Shown here: piece after piece, positions 45,480-55,307 of the stretch
Layout: every line of letters starts with the position of its first letter
Position numbering within the stretch: position 1 is the first letter of the stretch
The notes under the pieces: generated by a model
Databases searched by the model: none
What the model was told of the DNA's origin: nothing
The model's input: the letters and a program-made list of their open reading frames with translations, nothing else
From: Opeltia flavorubescens
Taxonomy: Eukaryota; Ascomycota; Lecanoromycetes; Teloschistales; Teloschistaceae
Direction: 5' to 3'
Assembly (NCBI GenBank): GCA_000442125.1
Contig: KE546976.1
Span: 434,001-498,000 of the forward strand
DNA: 64,000 nt
Translations under genes and position numbers: made by a program

Positions 45480-46670
45480 GTCGGGCGTTGCAATTGCCGA
45501 TTGTGAAGCTGGAAGCTAAGCGGAGAAGTTTGTGGGGAGATTTCTGGATGCTGTTGGAGAGCAAGGGAGGAGACTGGGGAGACGGAGGGAGGTCGAGGCC
45601 CGAGGCCAAGCCTTCGTAGCTGCTATGGTCGACTGCAGCGGAACAGCATGAACGATAAGGATGAGGAAGAGTCTGAGTAGAAAGTAGAGGGGTATGGTGA
45701 ATGAGGAGTAGATTGGCGTTGAAGTAGAGATAGTTCCCGGAGAGTCGCCAAGGAAGACTAAGAAGAGTAATAATGTATGATCACGGTGAAAATGAATAGT
45801 TGAAGAATTAAGATATTAGTGTAAAAGAGTCAGAGGCAAGGACAGGCGAGAATTGAAGCGAAGGACAGTGTAGGCAAGCGTTGCTTCTCTATTAATTCTT
45901 TTTTTGGTCTTCTGTCTTGGAGGGGAGAGGAGGAGCAGGGCGGACGGCGACGAGGCAGAGCAGCGCAGTTTCAGCCTTTCAAATTAGGGGCTGGACCCCT
46001 AGCCGCAAGCAGCTAAACCCCTCTCAAGGCCTAGTCCCTCGCCCATTGGGTCTATCGCAATTAGCATCAAATCGTAGGCCACGTTAGCTGTGGGGCGGTG
46101 CCTGCAGCCTTTTTGAGACGGCAATCTGAATCGTGCGCTACGATTCAGCTAAGGGGGTTAGCAGCTTTCGAATGGTTGGCTCGTAAATTATGGCCTGTCA
46201 TATTCCACGCCAATTAATTACCCGATGCAGCTTACCAGCCCCCTCCTCGCCCCATTCGCTTGCGCGTCGCACTTTATCTGTACTTATGAACACCCGTACT
46301 CGTACAGAGTCAATTCGTGACCGCAGATTGGCTGAGCTGTACGGAATAGCTGCATTGCTTGAAATGTATAGTTGTTTATAATCTACTATACCAATTGTAT
46401 CCGTTCTCGTACGTTGATGCTTTAGAAGTATATACAATGTCATCAATCATACTCTGCTGTAAGCATTATGCCCCATTATCATATACAACCGCCCAATCAT
46501 TAACAGAAAAAGCACCGAGACTGTCAGTCACACTCTGCCTCTTGAACCTCCCAAAATACAATNCTTAGGGTATCTTGATGCTGAATGTCATACATACGGC
46601 GCACTTCGTCCGCTTCGAAAACCAACGGGCCTCCTCCTTCAAATCGTCGTGTCGCGTTGAAAATACATCG
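45480..46670. other. Intergenic region with long SUR1-like promoter
   Basis: 1.2 kb with no recognised gene. It contains an unresolved base at 46563. The first 500 bases upstream of the mannosyltransferase are pyrimidine-rich on its coding strand. Around 45960-46150 the DNA is GC-richer than its surroundings. Confidence 0.4.
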
Positions 46671-49600
46671 TTATGCAATATTCAGCTTCTTGCTCATCAT
46701 CAATGCTGTTTCTACCTCTTCGTCAACGCCTTCTACCCCTTCACTTTCTTCGCTGGCACTGGCCTGTCTGACTCCCACATCTGTCCCGAGCTGCCGGCTG
46801 GGCTCGCCTGTCGGTGTAGCCTCGTTGCCATCAATTCTCACCGCTGTATCCGTACTTGTCCCTGTCCTTGGCCGTTCGTTCTCCGTTGCCGCACCGGAAG
46901 GATTTTCGAGCGGAAGACCATGCGCCAGCTTGTAGTTCCTCTCAAGGTACCCTTGCATGAGAGCTATTTCCTTGTCCCAATTCTGTGAGAGGGAATTCAG
47001 CAAAATGTTGGCTTCGAATTCAGTATACTGTTTCTTTCCGTGCGGCAGAGGAGGCCCACTGTGCCGATTCGCGAATGACAAAGGACCTGGCATGGCCGCT
47101 CCTATCGATCTTGTCATTGTGACTACCGTCGCCTTGGTAGGTGCTGTCAAGCTGCGTAAACCCGTATCTCTCGAATTCTCGAATTCCCGTCCGAAGTTAC
47201 GGATCGCTGCTGCCCGATCTTCGTCCATGCTCGGAAGGTAGATGAGCGTTTTATTGAGTGCAAGGCTGCACACGATTACCGTGAATGCCTGCAGACTGAA
47301 GCCATTAGCGGCGCAGTGAAGCTCGAGTAACGTCGAGTTCTCTTCGAGGATTGATGCCAACGTATTCGCTCCCTGCATCCCTAAATTTTGATGCTCAACA
47401 TGTAGCACCCTTAGACTTTTGTTTCTTTTCAATCCAGTCAATGCTCGATTTAAGCCAACTCCATAATTGGCGACTTCAAGATGAGCCTCCTCCCCTGCAA
47501 TGTTGAGGTGTTGTAGACTTTTATTGTCGGCTAGCATGTGCTCCAGCGCTGTGATGGTCTGGCTGCTGGCTGCGGATGGCAGGGATACTTTGGACAAGTC
47601 TAGATATGAAGAACTTGTATTACTGGCCCACGCTCGTACAAGCTGGCGAAAGTTCTTTTCATCCTTGTATTCTAACAATTGCATAGTCATGGTGGTCGGT
47701 GTTAGGGAGTTGGCGATAGGCTTGATTAACCTTTCATGCCCTTCTTCTAGATGGTTATCGCTAATGTCGAGGTGCAGCTCACGAGGCATGGACCTTGACA
47801 TGGCCTGGAGTACATCATCGATGTTGCCCCCAGTCAAGCCACAGTGGATTAGTCGAAGATCCTTCAGATTTTCCGACTGCGGATCCCTAAGATAGTCGGT
47901 AAGTGCTTGTAAAGTCTCTGCATTGATTGGCGATCGACTAAGATCGAGGTCTTGTAATTTCCAGCGCATCAAGGTGCTGAGCTCGAATAGAGGTTCATGT
48001 CCACTGGTGCGGTATATGTTCGAGAAATTGGCGATCCGAATGTATGCAAACTCATCGAGGTATTCGCGAAGTGCTAGTGGTTCCAGCCGAGCAAAGTTGC
48101 CGGAGAAGTTGAGGCATTCCAGGGTCGCCCCTTGATGGGACAGAGCTTGAATAATCGACTGAAAACTTCGATCTGCAAGACCACAGAAGGCCACTTCGAT
48201 TGCCCGGAAGTGACATGACTTTTCGACTGCAGCAGCGTAAAGATAATCGATATCCACGTCAGAAAGGTGGATGTCATTCAGAACGATCCAGTCCACATTG
48301 GTGTATTGCTTCGCGCACACCGGAAACAGAGCCTCGCATATGCCACAAGCACCATCCCGATTTGCTCCAGCGCTTTCAGGTCTTCGGGCCATACAGCCAC
48401 TGAACTCCATCCGTCTCAAACGTCTGCTCTTGACTGCCAAGGCCCGGATCTCTTGGATAAGAACAGAAGCCTTTTCTTGCTTCTCAAGCTCGACAGGCTG
48501 GCCCGATCTTGTTGTCCATGGCGTATGCTCCCAGCCGTACTGATCACATAGGCCGTTCAATACATCCAGACTGATATTATTGAATGAAATCGCCTTGAAC
48601 GATTCGTTATACCGTAATGCACGTAACACTGCAAGCAGCTCAAGTGAACTGTACTTCGGCTTCCGAGGATTGCCAGAAGGTACGAGGGCGAACTTAGGAC
48701 CGTCTTCACATGTATGGTCGACGCTATACCGGATGTTTGACGTATTAATCGTATAAGCAGAACAATAGGCAGAGAGCGTTCTATCAAAAGAGCGGTATTC
48801 CGCTCCTTCGGCCAGTACAGGCAGCAGCTCGTCATTCACGGTTGGAGGCACTATCCATGCGAAAGGCTGCTCAGTCCACTCCGGTCGAAGGTATTCCGCA
48901 GCTTGTCGCAGCCAGACAGCTATCTCATGTACGCATAGCGCCGAAAGGTGTAGAGCTAAAGAGGGTTGAAACGGATTACGAAACCACAATTGGAATGAGT
49001 CGTCAAAAGTCTGAAGATTTACGGAAACAAGGTTCATGATGCCGTGAGAAGCCCCATTCATGTCAGACAGAGAGGTGCTTGACGAAGTCCGGGTGCTTTT
49101 GGGCAGCGGTACCAGATGTATTTTGTTTAAGCCAATCGCAAGTATACATATTTTTGACGTCAGCTTGGTTAGGTCGTCAGAAGATGACCGCTTGCCGGAC
49201 TTATTTGCCCTCTGGACTACCTTGAACATATGAAAATGGTTGGGATCATAGTCGTTCTCCTGTTCCAGTGCTCTAGCAGTATATTCAATCAAACCTTGAG
49301 GGAATGTGAGGGCGCTTGTCATACGAGCCTTGCTAGCTGCGGACCGTATCGCCGTGAGCCAGGCGTCGGCCTCCCCAGGATCGTGGATTTGAAGTGTCAT
49401 TGTCGAGGCATGATTGGTACTCTCATTCAAGTGGGCAATTTCTATACTGAAATACGGCTCTCCGTCGTCAAGTTTGTAGACAGCAACAACATGCAGAAGT
49501 GGTACACTATAGTGACCATCGGAGGAGCTCTGCAAATCGTGTATTGATGAGGTCGAACTCAGACGAGAATGCCGCATACTCGAACGCGATTGAAGATGCG

Positions 49601-50129
49601 TTCCAGGTACACTTGGAAACATGTCCGCTGCACGACTCTGGCTCTTGAATTGGATGATGTGAAACTCTGTCAAAACCAAGTACGGACACCTCCGTCTGAA
49701 CATGGATCCTGCCTCTGGCAAAGGTCCGTGATGAATTAGCATACCAGCAGCAACGTCTGGAATCGGATATGTAGCCAGGTCCAGCGATGATGGGCTTGAG
49801 GTCGTCCTTGTGAGTTTCTCGTCCTCATCCTGCAAAGAAGATAGAGAACGCAAAGAGCCAAAGAGACTCGACGGACGTGCGCTCTTGGTTGAGTTACGCT
49901 GTCGGTCTTTGGGTATCAGCCTATGGAGACTACTTTTGGAATTGGTCCTCTCAACTCCAGCACTAATTGGGCTCGAGCTCGGTGATTGATCCTGGGCGGA
50001 AGAGGGTTGCCGACGCTTCTTCAAAATCCCGGGCGAAGTGTGGCCTGGTGGCTCATCATCAATCGGAGTCAGGGGAGCTAGAGGGGGCCGAAGGATGCTC
50101 AGGCTCTTCCTCCGTCTTCTGTCCGACAT
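46671..50129 (-). CDS. PH-domain leucine-rich-repeat protein (CARMIL-like)
   Basis: An intronless 1152-aa protein. Residues 1-120 are Ser/Arg-rich and disordered. A PH-like fold spans about 125-275 (AAGMLIHHGPLPEAGSMFRRRCPYLVLTEFHIIQFKSQ ... EADAWLTAIRSAASKA); a second similar block may follow (DSFQLWFRNPFQPSLALHLSAL). From about 480 to 960 there are RNI-type leucine-rich repeats (LECLNFSGNF, LQDLDLSRSPINAETLQAL, ELHLDISDNHL, SLQHLNIAGEEAHLEV, SLRVLHVEHQNLGMQGANTLASIL, LLELHCAANGFSLQAF). A disordered acidic tail ends the protein. The PH-plus-LRR order resembles CARMIL actin regulators, but I see no capping-protein motif. Role unknown. Confidence 0.85.
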   Translation of the reverse strand: MSDRRRRKSLSILRPPLAPLTPIDDEPPGHTSPGILKKRRQPSSAQDQSPSSSPISAGVERTNSKSSLHRLIPKDRQRNSTKSARPSSLFGSLRSLSSLQDEDEKLTRTTSSPSSLDLATYPIPDVAAGMLIHHGPLPEAGSMFRRRCPYLVLTEFHIIQFKSQSRAADMFPSVPGTHLQSRSSMRHSRLSSTSSIHDLQSSSDGHYSVPLLHVVAVYKLDDGEPYFSIEIAHLNESTNHASTMTLQIHDPGEADAWLTAIRSAASKARMTSALTFPQGLIEYTARALEQENDYDPNHFHMFKVVQRANKSGKRSSSDDLTKLTSKICILAIGLNKIHLVPLPKSTRTSSSTSLSDMNGASHGIMNLVSVNLQTFDDSFQLWFRNPFQPSLALHLSALCVHEIAVWLRQAAEYLRPEWTEQPFAWIVPPTVNDELLPVLAEGAEYRSFDRTLSAYCSAYTINTSNIRYSVDHTCEDGPKFALVPSGNPRKPKYSSLELLAVLRALRYNESFKAISFNNISLDVLNGLCDQYGWEHTPWTTRSGQPVELEKQEKASVLIQEIRALAVKSRRLRRMEFSGCMARRPESAGANRDGACGICEALFPVCAKQYTNVDWIVLNDIHLSDVDIDYLYAAAVEKSCHFRAIEVAFCGLADRSFQSIIQALSHQGATLECLNFSGNFARLEPLALREYLDEFAYIRIANFSNIYRTSGHEPLFELSTLMRWKLQDLDLSRSPINAETLQALTDYLRDPQSENLKDLRLIHCGLTGGNIDDVLQAMSRSMPRELHLDISDNHLEEGHERLIKPIANSLTPTTMTMQLLEYKDEKNFRQLVRAWASNTSSSYLDLSKVSLPSAASSQTITALEHMLADNKSLQHLNIAGEEAHLEVANYGVGLNRALTGLKRNKSLRVLHVEHQNLGMQGANTLASILEENSTLLELHCAANGFSLQAFTVIVCSLALNKTLIYLPSMDEDRAAAIRNFGREFENSRDTGLRSLTAPTKATVVTMTRSIGAAMPGPLSFANRHSGPPLPHGKKQYTEFEANILLNSLSQNWDKEIALMQGYLERNYKLAHGLPLENPSGAATENERPRTGTSTDTAVRIDGNEATPTGEPSRQLGTDVGVRQASASEESEGVEGVDEEVETALMMSKKLNIA

Positions 50130-50987
50130 TTTGTAAAATCTTGATCAAGCACGGACAAGTTCCCGTCGCGTTCAGACAAACAAGGGTGACAGGACAAATA
50201 GAATACGAAGACGGCGAAAAAGGTGGTTTTGGATGCTATGAAATTAGATTTATCATCTGACGAGAGTCTTGTGGAGGTCAGCAAAGATGGAAGTAGCATG
50301 TGAAAGCCGAGAATCAAACACCTTTTATTTATGAAATCATCTAAACCAATTGCTCTTGTATAGCAGAGCAAAAACTGGGAAGTTCTTCTAGAGCAGTAGG
50401 GGGAAAAGCTATAGCGGGCTGAAAGATGAAGGATGAAGATTGCATGTTGGGTATCAATCGCAAATGCTGTCAACGGACGCGGGACGAAAAAGAAGCATAG
50501 GAAAGAGATGAACGAAGCAGGGCACCTCCTGCACCTTCCAGGATCGACAGCTTTTGGTGTACCTGAATGGCGCTTTCCTGGTCGACGTGGTATCCAATGG
50601 ATTGCTCGCTCGAGATGTGTTGTGGCAGCGGAAGAGGGTCTGAGAAGGGACGATGTTGACGCAACTTTCCGAGACCCGTCATCGCCGAAGCCGCGGCCTT
50701 ATGCACGACACAATAATGAAGACCAGGACTTGAATAGGACAGGGATAACAAGAATCACTAGGTCCAAGCTTGCTTAATTATAAATAATTGGACGTGGTTC
50801 TAGAACATGTAGCAGTAACGACAGGAGATCCGATACGGGAAAGTCCTCAGCCAATCGATCACACGCATTACTATTACTACTCTATCACTCAAATAGTAGA
50901 TTCAGCTGGTGGCAATACTTGTAAGCAAGATCCATAATCTGTATGCTGCAGATACCTGAATATGCATCTCATCGTCCTCGACAATGT
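50130..50987. other. Upstream of the PH-LRR gene, no gene seen
   Basis: Both neighbours lie on the minus strand, so this holds the PH-LRR promoter and the 3' flank of PET127. A 114-codon plus frame at 50433-50777 has no motif. Nothing else is supported. Confidence 0.4.
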
Positions 50988-53900
50988 CTACAATCCAACT
51001 TTCTTGTCTTCTCGTACATCCTGCCCCAAGATTCGAATGGGTAACGCGGTATCCTCTTCATCTTGACTTTTCCTCCATTTCGCTCCTGCTCGGCTCATCT
51101 GCCTCAACTTCCGGATATAGCCTATAACTTGTTCATCATCCTCTTTAACGCCGAGATACCCATCATGCTTCTTTTTCCGACGTGTCTGACACGCCTGGTA
51201 CAAGCTCCTCGCCCGCTCCGCATTTGGCACCTCGTCCAGGGAATATTCGATTGACCATTTGTCCAGTGGTCCAAGATCTTCAGGCCGTAGCACGTACTTG
51301 CCATTGACTTGGTTCCGGATGGCAAGAGTGAAGGCCAGCACTTCCTTCCCGCTTGCTATTATCTGCGCGTTCTCGGCAGTGCTTTGGTCAAGGGGAGCTT
51401 CATCAGCAGTCAAATAAGCGACTCCGGTAGTCGGCTGCTCTTCGTCGGTCTGATCGCCCTGCTGACTGTCGTCCGCCGGCTCCTCAAGAGGTCGCCTCGA
51501 GATAGCATCAGATACCTCCAGGAGGTCCGAATCAGTCGATCTCGTGTTGGCTTTTTCATCGATACCGGTCTCGGTTGACATGATCATACTTTCACCACCC
51601 TCCTCACCCTTTGCTACTTCTTCCACTGCGCTGATCTCTCCGCTTGTCGCAGTCTCTTCTGATAATGCTGCCCCTGGTGGAATTGTTCTTTCAGTAGTTG
51701 GCCCTAAGCCGATGGCAACATGGTTCAGATCTTGATTGCCGTCCTCATGGTTCGGGTCTCGAATATCCTCTTCCATAGACTCTTGTACATTGGCCTGGAG
51801 ATTCTCCCAGCCTTGATCCTCTCCACTCTCATTGCCGTCACCGTCGTTTCCGTAGAGTTCCTCCTCGAGTGCCTTGACTTCAGCATCTCTTGCTGTCTGT
51901 ATGGCTGTTATCTGCTCTTCGGTGACTGGCTCGGCAAAGATGTACATGAAGTTCGTCTGGGCTTTCCGGGTTTCAAAATGCAGTCTTAGAGACTGGCATG
52001 TGTTAGAGCAGGTCGAAATGGGATACCGAAATACTCACCGTGTTTGGATATTTTTTCGTCGCCTTGTCCAGTACTTCGTTCAGTAACGCCACGCTAAATT
52101 TGAACTCTTGATCACCAAGATTTGTGTCCCACTGTCCATGCAAGGTAGAATCCATTTCCGAAAGGCTGATGTATTGGAACCCAAAGATCCTGTCGGTATT
52201 GTGGAAAGCTACAAATATACCGTCCATTCTCCCCATCCGAACCTGGAGTGAATATTTAAGGAAAGCCGAGCGAATCATGTCGAAATACTCCCTCTCAAAG
52301 GATTCCCATGCTCCTTGGCGAGATTTGATCTGATACCCTGATCCTTCCTCGAAATTAGACGTCTCCATACGGACGCTGACAACAGCTCGCGTTTTCAGAT
52401 CGAACATCCCAGTACCTGGAAGCCGAGGATCATGCGCATCTAGCTGCGACCTCATGATGAAGTCACCCATGGTCGAGTAGTGATAAGCTTCAGGGGCTTG
52501 CCGCTCTTCCTCTGGAACTTTGTTGGGGCTTGATTTTCGATATTTCTCAAAGTCCTCTGTATTGAGGGTCAACAGCTTCTCCATCGACTTTCCCAGTAGC
52601 ATGAGTACATTAGCGCTCGCAAATTCCTTGTCTGCATCAATTGCATAGGAGCCATCCCTCCACTTAAGGAATATGGCAGTCGGGATTCGCAGTAACTCGG
52701 TAAATTCAGTGATGTGTTCCTCGGGGAATCCTCGGGAAAGCATTTTGGTGTTGATAGCACGCCACTGAGAAAGAAGGAAATGAAAATGTGCTAGAACCCC
52801 AGTCATGCTTGACGAGGAGCCAACATAGCGTTTATTGTAGGACGCTGCGAGATCTCGAAGCGCCATATCTCGGGAAGATGTGATGTATTCTTTGAGTGCG
52901 TTGAAATCAAATTCCTTGACAGGCATGATCGATTGAAGGTACGGGTCAAAATTGTAAACACGAGATCGAGGATCCTGGAGATGATAGACCCCGGGATTGA
53001 ACAACACTCGTTCTAAGCCATACGACAAGTGCGGTACAGGCGGTTGCTTAAGATCCAGTGCAGTAATATCAAGATCGCCAGCCTCAATTCTCTGAATCTT
53101 CTTTGTGCGATTCGATTTAGAACGGCTAGATCGACTCCGTCCTTCTACTTCTGCGGATTCCTTCTCAGCTGCAGGGTTGGAGGAGATCTGCTGAGGCTGG
53201 GATGGCATGGATTCAAAATTGCGGACGTTGAGCTCTAATTCGTCGGATCCTTCTTTGTTGGAGACAACTCTTCTGATAACAGCATTCGTTACCCTGTTAC
53301 TTGTCCTCGCCCTTGAAAATTTCCTGGTAATGGTAGGTGCTTTATTTCCAATTTTCTCCAGAGATGGAGATGTCGAAGGATCTTTCTTACTGTCTCTAAA
53401 TTTTGCTGCTCTTCTTCGTTTTCGCCTTTGCCGGCTTGTGGAAATTTGCTTCTGCTAAACTTTCGTCAACCGTTTGCAACCGGCGGCGCTATGGAATGGA
53501 GATTACCTGGACTGATTCCTGCTGAACCGGAGGGGGCGTATCTTGATTGCCAGATTCCTTCTTTGTCAAGGTTTCCCTCAGGCCTCGGAAATAGCCTTTT
53601 AGCTGCTCTATCACACCAGATCCTTTCAATTCAACTCCGTCCTGATGTATCGTCTCATTTTTCATGCCACTCGTATCCGGGCTCTGCAGCGCAGAAACCC
53701 CTGATGAAGTCTTCCCTTTCTGTTCTTTACCAGCTTCCTTATTCACAAATGTTCCGATGGTAGCCTTGGGCGGCACAGCTGCTGTAGTCGTCCTAGCAAC
53801 TTCCGCGAGTTGTCGCTTCTTCTCCGCAGATCTCAAACTGGGTTTTCGGACGCGTGTCTTTTTGTCTATCTGCGTCTTACTTGGTTCTTCCGTGGCTTTT

Positions 53901-54589
53901 CTCTTTTCTCTCTTCTCTCCCATCTTGGACTTTGATATCGCCTTCGACCTTTTACTTGGAACCTCTGATTCGCGCAGAGCTCCATGAGGTCGATCAGAGG
54001 GCTCGATCACAGCTTTAGTAATGTATTGCTTTCTCGCCGAGGATTTGGATTTCCGGTCAGAAGGCCCCCCCTGGTTCTTTTCCAGCGCATCTCCCCTTGC
54101 GTTTTTTGACTCAGATTGACCGTGTTGCGAGTCTTTTTCGGGGCTTCGAGTAAAGACTGCATCCTTACGGCGTTGAGCGACAAATTTCTCGTGGAGAAGA
54201 CGTTGCAAATTCCTTGCCTCCGCGCTAGGTTGTCCAGGCTCCGTTTCTCGGATCTCCTATGGGAATAGATTAGCATTGTTTAATTTGAGGAGACTTACCC
54301 AGGATGTGAAAGAAAGACGTACGGTATGTTCGGCGGCAGATTTGGAGTTGCTGATTTCCAGATTCCCGTGACCTTTCGGTCTCAGATCTGACGAGACTTC
54401 ACCTTTCTCCTTTGGACTCTTAACTGGCACTTTGCTAAGTTTGAATGTAAGGACATCTTGCTCGGTCGATGACAAAGGTTGGGAAACTGCATGCTGCTGG
54501 CGCCGAACTTGTAGGCTTCGTAATCTACAGGCAAAGCATACATATCGGCCACCTGGTGCAAGGGCAGGTCTCAGTGACCAATGCGTCAT
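50988..54589 (-). CDS. PET127: Mitochondrial mRNA-processing protein Pet127
   Basis: Pet127 acts at the mitochondrial inner membrane in 5' processing and turnover of mitochondrial mRNAs. Exons are 54589-54323, 54256-53507, 53454-52039 and 51992-50988 (1145 aa), introns 46-66 nt. The start MTHWSLRPALAPGGRYVCFACRLRSLQVRRQQ fits a presequence; an upstream in-frame ATG at 54640 would add 17 residues. Roughly residues 30-420 are basic, Lys/Ser-rich and disordered. The conserved core begins at LDLKQPPVPHLSYGLERVLFNPGVYHLQDPRSRVYNFDPYLQSIMPV and covers VGSSSSMTGVLAHFHFLLSQWR, GDFIMRSQLDAHDPRLPGTGMFDLKTRAVVSVRME and RMDGIFVAFHNTDRIFGFQYI. An acidic insert of about 200 residues precedes the C-terminal FTLAIRNQVNGKYV. 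Confidence 0.93.
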
Positions 54590-54900
54590 CCAAACGTATT
54601 CCCAAGTGCACAATAGATGATTGAAAATCAAGGACAACATTCAAAATATGAGGTCGGCCAAACCTTAGGTTTTCCTACTGGGTCCAAAACGGACTAGTGC
54701 TTTGTCGGCGAGTCGGCCAAAATCACAGCTTCGAAATCACCTTATTCGAACAACAATTTTCTGAGGGCATGCGAGAGATTCATCGTACCTCCACCACGAA
54801 TTAGCCTGAGCTGACAGTCACTACCTTTCTAGCCATCCAATTTGCAGCTCCCTCATACTTCCTCGGCTCTCCTTTTGATCGCCCCGCCCGATCCGGAACA

Positions 54901-55307
54901 ATGGGCTACACAAGCTCTACACTTCAATGGCTTCAGCGCAAACGCTATCAATACGAAGTCACATTCTCTCTTTACATGCTTACCCCGACCGAGAAGTTCA
55001 TCTTTAGTATGTTCTGTCCCGTCCAAAAATATACAATATCATGTCCGACTCAATTAACAAGCGGTCGGTAAGGTTTACGACTAACAGGCTAACTTCTTAT
55101 CCCATCGCAGATTCCTTCTTATTCCTCTTCATCTCAATGATAATAATAGCCGCTTCACTATATCTTCCAGAGCACGTCGTGAATATGTGGTATCGCGCCT
55201 GGTTTTACTACGCTGGGGACGATACCGCTGCTGTGGGACGGAAGCCAGGGGCGATAGGAGTAGACAGTGGAGGCGCCGCGATTCGAATCAACAATCCACA
55301 GCCATGA
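54901..55307 (+). CDS. Serine palmitoyltransferase small-subunit-like protein
   Basis: ssSPT proteins activate serine palmitoyltransferase, the first enzyme of sphingolipid synthesis, in the ER. Exons are 54901-55006 and 55111-55307 (100 aa); the 104-nt intron has a GTATGT donor and GCTAAC branch. MGYTSSTLQWLQRKRYQYEVTFSLYMLTPTEKFIF matches the family's amphipathic start (YQYxVTxxLYMLxPxE), then NSFLFLFISMIIIAASLYLPEHVVNMWYRAWFYY forms the single membrane segment. A 30-residue polar tail follows, longer than in animals. It diverges from PET127 over 311 bp. Confidence 0.85.

Noticed and set aside
53664-53987. Plus-strand ORF of 107 codons inside PET127
   Set aside because: It is the antisense shadow of a Lys/Ser-rich coding exon and has no motif.
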